64,000 bases of DNA, taken from the NCBI RefSeq assembly GCF_029962835.1, contig NC_080579.1, forward strand, positions 372,001-436,000, written 5' to 3'. This stretch comes from Magnolia sinica. Lineage: Eukaryota; Streptophyta; Magnoliopsida; Magnoliales; Magnoliaceae. Numbering within the stretch: the first letter of the stretch is position 1; the number at the start of each line of letters is the position of its first letter. The position numbers and the translations under genes were made by a program. Below, in pieces: positions 14,032-24,801 of the stretch. A model generated the notes under the pieces. The model was not told the DNA's origin. It made no database searches and worked only from the letters and a program-made list of their open reading frames with translations.

Positions 14032-14063
14032 CGATCGATAGGGAGAGAGAGAGCTCTGAAAAC

Positions 14064-14097
<34 letters not shown>

Positions 14098-14100
14098 GAA
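14032..14100 (-). promoter_or_regulatory. GA-rich 5' leader of CAP-D2
   Basis: Directly upstream of the CAP-D2 start codon lies a purine tract of GAGAGA repeats (about 14041-14093 on the plus strand; CT-rich on the transcribed minus strand). Such CT-rich tracts are typical of plant 5' UTRs. No clear TATA box is seen. Confidence 0.5.
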
Positions 14101-14147
14101 ATAGGGAGGGTTTTTTTTTAATGCTTTTGTTTTCGAAATGTAAAGAG

Positions 14148-14155
14148 GCGGGAAA
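14148..14155 (-). promoter_or_regulatory. E2F binding site upstream of CAP-D2
   Basis: The minus strand reads TTTCCCGC, a perfect match to the E2F/DP consensus TTTSSCGC, about 117-124 bp upstream of the ATG. E2F sites are characteristic of plant genes expressed at S/G2-M, which suits a condensin subunit. The site sits just 8-10 bp from the edge of an inserted MITE. That the site functions is inferred from position and consensus. Confidence 0.7.
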
Positions 14156-14160
14156 TGAAA

Positions 14161-14652
14161 TCGGATTGCGTACTTAGTTACTCATTATGATTTTATCATA
14201 CTGAGTAAACTCTGTGGGGCCAACATTGGATGTAGGTGAGTTATCCACTCCGTCCATAAGTTTTTACAGCTCATTTTATGACTTGATCCAAAAATAGAAA
14301 CAAATACAAAGATAAAGTATACCACACCATAGGAAATAGTTGGAATAATGATTTCCACCGTTAAAACCTTTCTACGCCCCACATTGATTTTTATTTGTCA
14401 TCAAACCTTTTCATAAGATCATACAGAAATGGATGACGTGAAAACACAAATATCAGCTTGATCCCAAACTTTTGTGGCCCCTGGAATTTTGCACCGGTAG
14501 ACATTCAATTCAGAATTTTTCCTTTGGTGTGGCGCACTTTAGACTTGTATATGCTTCGTTTTTGTTCTCAATACTTAAAATTAAATGTTAATGTGAATGG
14601 ACGGAGTGGATAAAATAAATAAATTACGGTGGACCCCACGGTTTAAGTCCCT
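14161..14652. mobile_element. Palindromic MITE (asymmetric-head subfamily) next to the CAP-D2 promoter
   Basis: Begins with GGATTGCGTACTTAGTTACT, then an ACTGAGTAAACTCTGTGGGG segment. Its two halves are inverted relatives, each with a CCACTCCGTCCAT-type segment and a body shared with the copies at 21.2 and 25.0 kb. The right terminal ACTCAG end is eroded. Non-autonomous, no coding capacity. Confidence 0.75.
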
Positions 14653-14781
14653 GGTCAAATGCCTTAAAATGAGCTCGAAAAATGGATGAACAGGGGCCCC
14701 ACCCAAAATCAGGCTTTTGCAGGAAATCAGCATCCACTGATACAATGCTATCTTTGGATGCAAGCCAATCCCAAGCTTTTG

Positions 14782-15588
14782 GGGGTGTTTAGTGTGTGGA
14801 ATTAAATGGTATTAAATGAGATGAAATTGATATTTTGCAATAATGTCATGGTGCCATAGTTTGTCTGCATATCCCATAGTTTTGTAGATATTATATGTTA
14901 TGTTTGGATGGTAAATATTGAAAAGTTAGATCACATGATTTATTTGAAATTATGTTTGGATTGTAGCGGGCTTTTTACTTTGTTGATTTCAACAAGTTAT
15001 TTGGACCCCATTGTGATGTGTGTTATATCCACACCGTCCATCCATTTTCCGTGATCGTTTTATGGCATGGGCCAAAGAAATGAAGAAGATCAAAAGCTTA
15101 CATGGACCACTAGAAAGCAGTAGAGATAATGACATCAACAATTGAAACCTTCTCAAGGCCCACTGAGACGTATTTTTGCCTATCAAACTTGTTCATAAGA
15201 TTGGATAGACTTGGATGAACAAAGGGAAAACACAAATATAAGCTTGATACAGAACTTCTGTGGCCTGCAAGAACTTTTCAACAGTAGTCCACATGTCATG
15301 GTGGAACCCACGAAGCATGCTGACATCAGCATAGTCGTTAGTTGGATCAGCACAATGCATGGGCGGGTTGGCCTACAACATTTCAAATTTCAAACGGAAA
15401 ATTCAAATGGATTTGAAAGGGCCATGCATTTCAAATTTCAATTGGATTAGAAAGGCTCCTGTACAAATCCATGTTTCAAATGAATTCTTGGTAATCCTCC
15501 TCAATACATGGTGTGGGATTTAATAGGTGGAATTGTCAATTCCATCCCACTTAACCCCATCTAATTACTGCTTTACTTCGTTTGGGTT
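14782..15588. mobile_element. Probable long-TIR composite MITE
   Basis: The outer ends resemble the TIR seen at 25.5 and 27.5 kb (GGGTGTTTRG at left; CGTTTGGG at right, inverted), followed by a run of TTAAATGGTATTAAATGAG-type sequence. Inside (about 14995-15325) is the palindromic-family core beginning GGACCCCATTGTGATGTG and ending CATGTCATGGTGGAACC. The outer borders are less certain than the core. Confidence 0.55.
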
Positions 15589-16723
15589 GAGCCTGGTATA
15601 GGTAGGGTCCATTTTAATGCAGCCAAAATCGGACTCACTTAAAAACCAGGTCCAACTCGGGTTAATTTAGTGACTCAAAAGTCAAGATTTTAGATCCAGA
15701 CCAACTTAATTTGGGTTGGATCAAATGACCTACTTGCACCCCCAGCGTACATGTGTTTTTAGTTCTGGCAGTTTTAAGCCGAGTATGGTTTGACCATTAG
15801 CTCGCTGAGTCCAACCGTGGATGAAGAATGCCTGAAAGGTCTTCCAGATCAGAATATCCCAATCACCAATATAAGAGCTTTTTACCATTGTTCCATATCC
15901 CATTAGTAAAAAGGTTAAGATTGTCCAATCAAAGATATTTTAATCCACTGTCCATGCTACTGTGGGATGTGTACTGAACCATAGGGCCCTCCCTCAGGAT
16001 TCTGAACACAACCATCACAAGGGAATCGCAAACATGAAAAGATAAATAAGCACAAATCCAACACGAGCACGTCCAGGTGCGGATGTCTCTCACCATTAAA
16101 AATGGCTGGTTGACTTAAAAGTGCATTTCAAAATATGAAAAAATGGATTTCATTTAAATTTTTGTTATTTAAATCTTACAACTCTCACCTTGTTTCTCGT
16201 GCCAAATAAATGCCAGTATATCCATTACATCTAGTTGAAAACGTCTTGTTAAAGGGAAGCTTTCTATTCATTCCTTTTCCTGCTTGGCAATAACCGTTGT
16301 GTTCTTAGCTATCCATCAAAGGGTGGGAACGGTAAAATCTACTCAAGTGGCCCGATTGGGCCACATGACAGCATCAGAAATAGAACAATGAGAATACGTT
16401 TGAAGGTTGTTCCATGAAGTACATACTCAAGCGCCCCTATCTCTGAAAGCAGCATGTGACCCAATCGAATCCTACCACAGGAGGTCCTAGTGTGCAATCC
16501 GATTCCATGAAAATAGTGCAATTTGATAGGACTGGATGTGAAGTCATCAGGCTCGCACACAAGGCTTGAGGTACATTTGGTCTGTTCATGATCAATATGC
16601 TAAAATAATATTCGCATGCATGCTATTCGAAGCGGGTCCTATTGACCAGCCCAGACCACAATTGACACATGACAGCAGAGGGTTCGGGAACACTACGCCT
16701 GGGTATTGCATATAACCTCTCTA
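15589..16723. other. Intergenic stretch between CAP-D2 side and plastid-protein gene
   Basis: No gene seen. The part near 15590-15740 resembles a decayed MITE with GGGTCCATTTTAA-type ends; a similar phrase occurs near 41.7 kb. The frame on the minus strand at 16339-16560 looks like no family I know, and I do not call it a gene. The region just below 16724 should contain the 3' UTR of the next gene. Confidence 0.45.
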
Positions 16724-18311
16724 CTACTTCTCAGGCTGATCTGGGTTTTCCTCCTTATCAGGATCCTCCTCTTCTTCCTCTTTCTTTTCTTCATCTTCCT
16801 CGTCTTCTTCAGGATCCGGATCCGCAGGTAATGGTGGGGGCAATGGCGTCTTCATTGGGCTGAACTGGGGGAAAATATCAGGCCTCCGCCCAGGCTTAGG
16901 TCTTTCCCACTCCTGCCACATATATAATAATACAAATATAAGGTAATTGCCATGGAAATCTAATCACTCTGGGATCTGAAGCATGTAGGTTGCATTTGAA
17001 TGTGCAAATATAGATAGATAAATCTCAGTTTGATCAGCAAGCATGAAATAACAACAACTAATGGTTTTTCCCAGTATACATTCCACCATGGATGAAAAGG
17101 TTCAATTGACAAGCTGTTCATCAAATCTCCCACCAAAACAAAATTATGCACACCCACGGAAGCCAAACAGGTTAAACAAGTGATTCCACAAATCTTGGAC
17201 TACAGCCCCATTATGATCAAGTATCTACTATTCTCCTTACCTTCCCAACAAAGAAAGCAAATGGTAGAGAGAGGCTATGTGCCATTTCCACAGATTGTCA
17301 ATTGCAAACTTTATTTCTCATTGCCCTCAAAGCAAGGCTTCCACCCTCCAGGCAGATAGTTTTTCTGGAGTTTGGCACACGGCAGCAACCTACAACAGCA
17401 CGAAAGAAGTGCTTGACAAAAGGATCTTAAAGAGATCCTCCCATTTGGAGTCCATTTCTAAATTTTTCATGTCAGGCAATGAGCCATCAACAAAGATATT
17501 TTTTTTCAAAAATTCAACAAAGCATAAAACCCACAAAACTCCTCATCTTTCAAGTTTCACCAAAAACTTAATATCACACAATAATGGCACTCACAAGAAA
17601 CTCACGACAATCCTTCACCACCACTGATCCTTTACAAGAAGATGGTCAATAAAAAATAAGCGAAAGACTGAAACAGAGCCCAAACATCTCCCAGAGAGAA
17701 ATCAACTGCAGGTGGCAACTTAATAATAAAATTAGCCCTCTTCCCATTTTCTATTTCATGGAAAAACTTGGTGCCCTTGTGTCCTCCTCCCATTTGCTAT
17801 TTTGTGGAAAAGTTGTTTCTAAATCAGCCGAGCATTCCCTGATAAGTGAGGACTTTTCACATATACAGTAAATGTAGAAGGATGGGTGGGGCAAAAGGGC
17901 AAGAAGACGTTAAATGTAAAAGGATGGGTGGGGCAAAAGGGCAAGAAGACGTTGATTGTTTAGGAAAGAAGCAGGCATTTTCAAGCAAAGATTTACTACT
18001 TTAGAATCATCAAATCGAAAAGCATGCGTGATTTGAATTGAGATTTGAGAGAAAGAAAGAAAGAATAAAAGAAAGGAACTTACAATGGGGAAATCAAGAG
18101 GGGAACGGCGAGTCATCTTCTCTTCTTCAGGAGCCATGCATAGGACCTGCCTCCGCTGAGAAGGATAACGCATCCCCTGCAGCATCAGGGACATCGAAGC
18201 ACTTCCCCTGCTTCTCTGCAGGCGAGGGCGAGAGGAGGTTGCTGCTGATGCTGATGCCGCCACTGTGCCACCACTCACGAGGGGTGTAGAGAGGCACCAT
18301 GACGATGCCAT
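16724..18311 (-). CDS. Small plastid-targeted acidic, proline-rich protein of unknown function
   Basis: Two exons, 18311-18084 and 16912-16724, join with a GT donor (ATT|GTAAGT) and an AG acceptor (GGCAG|GAG). They give a 138-residue protein. Residues 1-~58 are rich in Ser, Ala and Arg and poor in acidic residues, as in a chloroplast transit peptide; a plausible cleavage lies near VLC|MAPEEEK. The mature part has a distinctive core (RRSPLDFPIEWERPKPGRRP, then FSPMKTPLPPPLP) and then an almost purely Asp/Glu/Lys tail ending DQPEK. I recognise the core as conserved in land plants from memory but know no function. There is no membrane segment or cysteine motif in the mature part. The splice junction falls exactly inside the conserved PIEWE motif, which supports the model strongly. 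Confidence 0.85.
16913..18083 (-). other. Intron of the plastid-protein gene
   Basis: A 1,171-bp intron. It holds a 42-bp tandem duplication at 17869-17952. It also holds a pair of loosely similar phrases (CCCATTTTCTATTTCATGG and CCCATTTGCTATTTTGTGG) near 17743-17800. No coding sequence is recognised. Confidence 0.7.
17869..17952. repeat. 42-bp tandem duplication
   Basis: Two adjacent 42-bp units (17869-17910 and 17911-17952) containing GGATGGGTGGGGCAAAAGGG differ at a single position by eye (GTAGAAGG versus GTAAAAGG). It looks like a young local duplication inside the intron. Confidence 0.9.
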
Positions 18312-19361
18312 TGGATCTCTCTCAGTTTCTGATTGGTTGATTGCTTTATTTGTTTATCTTTTGGGTTTTAGTATCAATCACTAACCGTTGTTCCTCTCCC
18401 TTCCCCTTCTGCCTATCAAGAAAACACAACATGAGCAAGGAAGAGTTAAAAAGGAAAACAATATCCGTTGGTGGTGTTCTTGTTACTAGCTTCAGTTCCA
18501 ACCGGATAATAGCTCCCAAAAGCATCATCTTCTTTTTTTTACACATTTTTACTGCAAAATAAATTCAGACTTTACCAAATAATGCCACCTCCACAAACTG
18601 AATTTACTGGGCAGTGATTCGCAGGAAATAGAATTACTAAATTACCCCATATATTTTTCTTCTTTAAAAAGTGATGCAGCTGAGAATTGTTGGGACCATG
18701 CGGTACGTGTACAGCATCCAACTCATCCAGCACATGCAACCAACCTTGATGCAACTTGAACAAGTGATCTACCCAATTGAAATGGGCTTACGTGCATTTC
18801 AATGTTTTGAGGAAGTGTATATTATTATCTATGGTGTGACCCTCCTGTTGGGGTTGTTCCCTGGAAAACCAATGTTTATTTGCACCTTGACCTATTTTAG
18901 GCATGGATTCATCATAGATGCATTGGCCTAGTTAATGTGTAGAGCATGTTTATACTTGGGTGTTTTTTGTCCTTGGGCACCTTGAGATACATGATCAAAA
19001 CCGATATTTCGGGGAATCCAATCATTTTATGCCTTCCCTTGTAGTAGTAATATCAAAAAATTCAACTGTTAGAGTGTTAGGGGTAATTAAAATTCTACCT
19101 CACCCCATATACATTGCAATTAATATCTGACCATGAATTGCAGGTTGTAATTCACTTACAAATAAAATTTCACACATAAACACCACCTAAATGAGCTATA
19201 AGTACCTCACTTTCTAATAAAGTAGCTTGAGGCATCCAAAAGACCCTGAATACATAAAAATACAAAATTACCTTCACCTAATGTTTTTTTTTTTTACTTT
19301 GGGTGTAATTTGGTCAATCAATTTATGAGTGGAACGGTCAGGCAGTGAATGTAGGGCCTGC
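18312..19361. other. Upstream region of plastid-protein gene
   Basis: No gene seen. The first few hundred bases upstream of 18311 should hold the promoter and 5' UTR of the minus-strand gene. They are A/T-rich with no obvious TATA box. Beyond about 18660 the sequence is unique-looking A/T-rich intergenic DNA. Confidence 0.4.
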
Positions 19362-19500
19362 CTTTTTTTCTTTTTTTGATTAGCTTGTTAGTACCCACCC
19401 CAATGTCAGTACATACTCCCTTGTTAGCCACCCCACTGGGGAATCGATAACAAGACCTCAGCGTTCAAACGAGGGTATCTTCACTCAGTCTACCACTTGT
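19362..19500 (-). mobile_element. tRNA-derived SINE, copy 2
   Basis: Same family and orientation as the copy at 1.2 kb: T-rich left end, TAGCTTGTTAGTACCC, the inverted B box GGAATCGATAAC (19440-19451), and a partial inverted A box (TCTACCACTTG) at the right end. It abuts a palindromic MITE remnant. Confidence 0.75.
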
Positions 19501-19868
19501 ACATCAACACCATCCTTCTATTTTGCCAGCCCATTTGATGGCATGGGCCCAAAAAATGAAGCATGTCAAAATCCTAAGTGAACCCATCACAAGAAACTGT
19601 GGTGATTGACCATTAAAAACTTCTTGTAGGCCTTTTTTTGATTGAAGTAATAGTTGTGTTTTCCCTTGTCCTGTCCGGTGTGACCTTATCAAAAGATTAG
19701 ATGGCAAATAAATACTGCGGTGGGCCTTTGTAAGTTTTTAATGGTGGGTGTCAGTCACCACTGCTTCATGGAGTGTGGTCCACCTGAGATTTGGATGTGC
19801 TTTATTTTTGACACATGCCGAAAACAGATGGACAGCGTGGATATAGAACACGTAAGATGGCCACACGG
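19500..19868. mobile_element. Palindromic MITE remnant
   Basis: Contains the family phrases GGCATGGGCCCAAAAAATGAAG and, in the second half, GATGGACAGCGTGGATATAG, with halves inverted relative to one another. The left terminus is lost at the SINE boundary. Confidence 0.65.
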
Positions 19869-20189
19869 TCACGGCCTCACCATTCTCGTGTTACACCGAC
19901 TTCACCGACTCCGCTCTCAGTCAATCACCATATAAATATAAAGCAATTTCTAGGGTTTGCTTTCAGCTGGCATTCTACAGACTCGAGGCAGCTGTGTGGA
20001 TTTATCCACAAGCTCTTTCATCAGCCGACTTCTGGTATGATTCTCTTATTGTTCTCTTTTTGAAAGCCTAGAATTCGTGTTCTTTGCCTCTTTTTCAAAT
20101 CATGTTGCCGTGGGCTTCTCGAAGGATAGCCAAACCCCATCAAATCAGATCCAAAACTAACCTTTTAAGCTCGAATCAGGGTCAATCTA

Positions 20190-20770
20190 GTGGTCGAGAA
20201 TGATTCTGCCCGTGCGACCACCTCTCCTACAAATCCAAATTCGATGGTTGTGTTAGACTATTCAAGGTCCAGATTCACTTTATCCTTTCTCTAGACAATG
20301 TCCCACTATCCTCCACCATTGCTTTCAACAAGGAAGAAATGGTGGATGCTGAAAAGCAATGGGGTGATTCGCTTGTTGGCTATTTTGTGGGGGAAAAGCC
20401 CTATTTTATGATGATGAAGGCTGCCCTTAAGAATTCCATTCTCTCGAGGATGGGGTTTTTTTTTTTTTAATTTCTTTTTTTGTATGGAAATTTTGAAGAA
20501 AGCCAGGAGATCCTAGAAAGGGGACCTTGATTCGTTAGTGGCCAGCTGCATGTCCTTAGAGATGAACCCATATGCCCACCCTTCAAAATGAACTAGACTC
20601 TGCCCTGATGTGGATTAAGCTTTCGAATTTAAATTTTAGCCGTAGATGCAAATCAATTCCGAACACGATTGCAAGCGCCATTGGAAAGCTACTCTTTATG
20701 GACAGGCCTACGGCCACTGGATCCTGTCCAGCGTTTGCTTATATTTGTGTGGAAGTGAGGGTATATTCTT
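20190..20770 (+). mobile_element. L1-type LINE ORF1 relic (DUF4283-like)
   Basis: In changing frames the plus strand encodes phrases typical of plant L1 ORF1 proteins with the DUF4283 domain. These are a LVGYFVGEKPYF-like segment near 20380, a RGPWFVSGQLHVL-like segment near 20520, and IASAIGKLLFMDRPTATGS at about 20660-20720. Frames change at least twice and an oligo-T run interrupts the middle, so it is dead. No reverse transcriptase part or tail was found nearby. Confidence 0.65.
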
Positions 20771-21187
20771 AACTCCCATATCACATCATGTGTGAGGACA
20801 TGAAAATCAGGCAAAGAACTGAGCATGTCTGGCAGGCTTTTGTGTTTGAGAATTGTTCTACATTCAATCATACTGATAGAAGTTGCCTGCGAAATACCCC
20901 CACTTCCATCCCAAGTGTTCTTTCTCAAGTGGCACAGAAAAAAATAATTGAGTAGAGACCACCTAGAAGGGAGAGTCCCATGCAATGGCACAGACCAGTC
21001 AAGACATGGGCTCCTACCCTTGACCCTCATCTAAGGGCCTCGGGCACACTTAATTTGAGAACAACCTTTCTCACAGCTTGATGCCCTGCACCAGTCCGCA
21101 GGCCCATTGCAGCACTTGAACATTGCCCAGAGGGGGTCTGGCTTCGGGCAGGCAGGTGCCAGAGGGTTGGTCTCTCCATTTGGAAGC
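20771..21187. other. Unassigned stretch with a minus-strand open frame
   Basis: A minus-strand frame of 113 codons (20689-21030) overlaps this region, but its product resembles nothing I know and its upstream end overlaps the LINE relic. It may be a transposon piece. About 21040-21180 is GC-rich without recognised identity. Confidence 0.3.
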
Positions 21188-21687
21188 GGATTGAGTATTG
21201 AGTAACTCAGTACGCTTACTGAGTAAACTCTATGAGGTTCACCATGATTTATGTATTTTATCCACTCCATCCATTTTATCTTATAATTTTAGGGCTTGAG
21301 CCCAAAAATTAAGCATATCCAATTCTCAAATGGATAACACCACAGGAAAAAGTATGCGTTGAACATCTACTGTTGGAAAACTCTTGGAGGCCACAAAAGT
21401 CTTGGATCAAGCTTATTTTTATGTTTTCCCATCATCCATATCTATATGATCTTATTAATAGGTTGGATGATAAATAAACATCACTGTGGGGCATAGGAAG
21501 GCTTCAACGGTAGAAATCATTATTCCCACTGTTTCCTGTGGTATGATCCTCTTGATCTTTCGATATGCTTCAATTTTGGGCTCAACCCCTTAAATTATCT
21601 GGAAAAACGGATGGACGGCATGGATAGAGTACATACATTCAGAGTGGGCCCAACTGAGTTTACTCAGTACGATAAGAGCGGCAATCC
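21188..21687. mobile_element. Palindromic MITE, about 500 bp
   Basis: A full-length foldback copy. The left end GGATTGAGTATTGAGTAACT runs into a CTGAGTAAACTC segment. The right end, inverted, reads GGATTGCCGCTCTTATCGTA before the same ACTGAGTAAACTC. The halves are inverted relatives along their whole length. No convincing target duplication was seen at these borders. Confidence 0.8.
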
Positions 21688-22309
21688 AATTTCTCTCCAT
21701 TCATATCCAGCATATGAGAATCTACACTTTGTTGGACCAGCACTTCTTTGTGCACACTACTTTCCTAATCAAGAGCATGGACACTCTGAGGATAGACCAT
21801 AAATTAGGATCAATAATGTTATCTTGCCAAATGTATCGCCTTCTCTAGTTTCCACCTTTTAATCAATGGCTTTCCCTAAGGGACGTGATTAAGGGCTTGT
21901 GCCAGACCACAACCCAGAATGTAATCTATTTCTAAATATCAAGGAAAGCCTCTTGGTATGGCATAATGTGGGTGCATATCATGCATGTGTCATAAATCCT
22001 AGCTCTTGGAATTTAAACATTTTGACATCAGAGCCTAATGCTTCACTAAGGATCTGCGAACATCAGTTATTTGATGCCTTGCTAGCTACACAACTATTTG
22101 ATGCCATCGCCTCTCATGGCAAGACAATGACATTGGACTAAGTAAATCCGTGTTGAATCATGTGGACTTTGACACTCTGATGAAACCACCCAGCCACGCC
22201 TACCATTAGTGGCCACACGACAGCCTCATAAACCGAGCCAAAGCAGCATTAATCATGATCTCTCCATCTAGATATCCTCAGGCTAAAGGATTTGATGGAG
22301 TTAGTGCAA
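21688..22309. other. Intergenic stretch, unassigned
   Basis: No gene or clear repeat end is visible. It may be part of the neighbouring CACTA relic on its 3' side, but I see no transposase similarity here. Confidence 0.3.
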
Positions 22310-22830
22310 CTACAACTCCACTGTCACAGACAACTTTGTATGCTCGGGTTTACAAGATGAATATAGGGGATGTTTTGCATCCTCCATTAACTTCCTATAC
22401 CGAGCCTCATCGCCTAAGTCATCATGAGGTTCAATATCATCTTCATTATTAACATCATCCATACATGCATCTAACTCATCGGGTTGAAAACGACCGAAAG
22501 CATCATTCACCAAATCGACCATTCTGGGCAACACATCTTCATTACGATTATCGACAGATGTACTCACACCTGTTTCAAGACGTTCCCCATGGAGAAACCA
22601 TGTCGTGTACGTTTGATCTATGCCATTACAAATCAAGTGTTCGGAAATGGTTTCTAATGTCATCTTCCCACGTATATTACAACACTTGGCATCCCCATTT
22701 GAATTTTGTTTCACGTACTCTATAAATGTTGCAACACCTTCCATGTATTCAACAGTTAACCTTCCTGCCCTCATCCAATTCTTGCATGGTGTCATGGAAG
22801 CCATCTCTGGTAACACGTACATTATGTGTT
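22310..22830 (-). mobile_element. CACTA (En/Spm, TNP2-type) transposase relic, N-terminal part
   Basis: An uninterrupted 170-codon minus-strand frame matches the transposase-associated domain plus spacer of plant CACTA TNP2 proteins: WMRAGRLTVEYMEGVATFIE, then ISEHLICNGIDQTYTTWF, a GFRPDELDA-like acidic spacer (FGRFQPDELDACMDDVNNED), then EARYRKLMEDAKHPLY. The usual cysteine triad of the associated domain is degraded. The central transposase and the CACTA termini are absent nearby. The flank up to about 23.17 kb has paired phrases CCGGTCTTGAACTGTCC / AAGACCGGATAG that may belong to the same element. Confidence 0.8.
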
Positions 22831-23422
22831 TAAGTTGGATTACAAATGAGTATGTCTATCTAACTGACTAAATCAGTCACCCATCCAAGACCGGATAGAT
22901 TGTAACACTTTCATTTTCAAATTTAAATGCCTATACCGAAATTCCGGCAGCATCTCTCCATGTCTCTCCAGATATATTGATTTTGTATTTGATTCCCACG
23001 TCAGGTATCGACACAAAGTGAGGATATTTGACCATGGAAATAAATATAAGAAACATATCCAGAGAGAAAAAGAGAGATGATGCATAGAAAATGCAAGTGC
23101 ATTTGAATTGCTAAAATGAAAGCATTACATTCTATCCGGTCTTGAACTGTCCAAACAGGGACAATTTAAGGATTTTTATGCACCAAGGAGCACATTGTAT
23201 CTATGCTTGGCCACATAAAAACCCTCAGATGGGTAACTGATTGTCTTAATCTATATACAATCACATCAAAATTTGTAATCTAAATGAACATAATTCAAAA
23301 TACAACTCATTTCTAAATGTAGAATCAAAGCAATTAACCATGTAGAAGCATATGTTGATAACAACACATTTCTAAATGGAACTCTACAAAATTCATTATA
23401 GATAAAGTAAAGAACTGGTAAC

Positions 23423-23467
23423 CTGAGTTGTTTTCCTGCAACCAGTCTCACCAGATACCAGCACCAC
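23423..23467 (-). pseudogene. Orphan exon of a DEAH-box RNA helicase (motif I)
   Basis: The 45-bp segment reads VVLVSGETGCRKTTQ on the minus strand, flanked by AG at its 5' side (AATAG|GTGGTG) and GT at its 3' side (CTCAG|GTTACC). The family motif is V-V-x-SGETGCGKTTQ, the nucleotide-binding Walker A (motif I) of DEAH-box/DExH RNA helicases. Here the GCGKT glycine is Arg, which should abolish ATP binding. I found no preceding or following helicase exon within several kb. It is therefore a stranded gene fragment, either captured by a transposon or left from a deleted gene. Confidence 0.7.
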
Positions 23468-24102
23468 CTATTATCCATACAGAACACATTCATTCTCCAT
23501 AGGAATCACTGAAGTCCATAAAACAAATATGAACTCAGTACTGATGACATAGAATGTGTCCATCAAAGGTAGTTGATACTTTTATGTCATTTTCAGATGA
23601 CATTTCTACAAAATACCTTACTATTACTTAGGGGCTGACTTTGCAGGAACTTTTAGCAATCCTTTTGCAATTTCCATATGAATATAATATGTTGGGAAAA
23701 TGCATTTTATTCCAATGCAGGATGATAAAAGAGTTTTTTGTTTTTTGTTTTTAGAATATGTTCAACCCTAACCCTAATCCCCTTTTTAAAAGACTCAGAT
23801 TCCGGATTAGGTTTCTCACCGGCTACACTTCTGTGCGCATGTATAGGCTTGGCATAATTCAATGCATTTCACAAGAGTTTATATTGAGCAAATATTTATA
23901 AACCCTTCAACATCTTCTATCCCATCGATGGGACTAAAGAAAAACACAAAAAGATGAAATTAAGTAAAACCTCTTTGACTATTCAAATTACATAAGATTT
24001 TGTTGAAATACACATATCAGAAAATGTGTGATATTGTTCTGAAAAGCAATTTTACAGAGATTATTTACTGCCTATGGTTATACCATGAGATTTCTACCAT
24101 GC
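23468..24102. other. Flank of helicase exon relic
   Basis: A/T-rich, intron-like sequence with no further helicase motif found. TAACCCTAACCCTAA-like text near 23765-23782 is only two to three telomere-like units and is not called an array. Confidence 0.4.
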
Positions 24103-24678
24103 ATTTGGGGCTGTTTGGATGCACCACCCTCAACAATGTCTTTGTGACATCCACACCACCCATCAGTTTCTCCAGCTCCATTTAGGGCATGAGCCCAAAA
24201 ATGAAGCAGATTCGTAACTCTTGTGAGCCACACAGGAAACAATGGGGGATGGAAACGCCAACCATTGAAGGCTTCCTGGGTTCCACCTTTATATGCCATC
24301 CAAACCGTTCATAGGGCTATTCCCACTGAGATGAACTTGAAAAAAGAAGAAGAAGAAGAAGAAGAAGAAGCCTGATCCAAATATTCATTAGCCTCAGGAA
24401 GGTATCAAATATGGACATTTCCATCCCCACTTTCCTTTCATGTGGCCAACTCGAGTCATAAATCTGCCTCCTTTCTGGGCTTGCATCCCAGCGTGAGATG
24501 GAGAAACCGATGGACCGTGTGGATGTCACCCGGAAATTACAGTGAGCCCCATGTAGCTTCCTCTACAGAAACTGATGGACCCTGTGTATGTCAGCCGGAA
24601 ATCCCAGTGGGCTCACGTAGCTTCCGCTACAGAAATCCTTGATTTGGGGCTGTTTGGATGCACCACCCTCAACAATGT
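24103..24678. repeat. Pair of perfect 37-bp direct repeats enclosing a MITE half and a 64-bp tandem duplication
   Basis: The 37-bp sequence starting ATTTGGGGCTGTTTGGATGC occurs identically at 24103-24139 and 24642-24678. Between them are half of a palindromic MITE (about 24140-24310), a GAA-type microsatellite (about 24345-24370), and a 64/65-bp tandem duplication (24504-24568 and 24569-24632). Each unit of that duplication runs from AAAC[CT]GATGGACC to CTTCC[TG]CTACAG. Confidence 0.85.
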
Positions 24679-24801
24679 GAAGTAATGCGCCCTAAAATCC
24701 CAAATCCCTAAATGAGGGTCCACATCGAATCAGGAATCCACAAATTGCTGAATCCCCAAATCCCCAAATCGGTATTGAGATTGAGAGAGATTGAGAGATA
24801 C

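Noticed and set aside
15211-15450. Open frame across the 15.2-kb MITE
   Set aside because: Lies entirely in palindromic-family sequence with no coding signature.
20689-21030. 113-codon minus-strand frame as a small gene
   Set aside because: It overlaps the LINE relic and shows no recognisable domain or splice support.
22465-22871. Plus-strand open frames over the CACTA relic
   Set aside because: They are antisense of a minus-strand frame with clear TNP2-type domain similarity.
23765-23785. CCCTAACCCTAA-like text as a telomeric repeat
   Set aside because: Only about two to three units, which occurs by chance and is common in plant promoters; no array.
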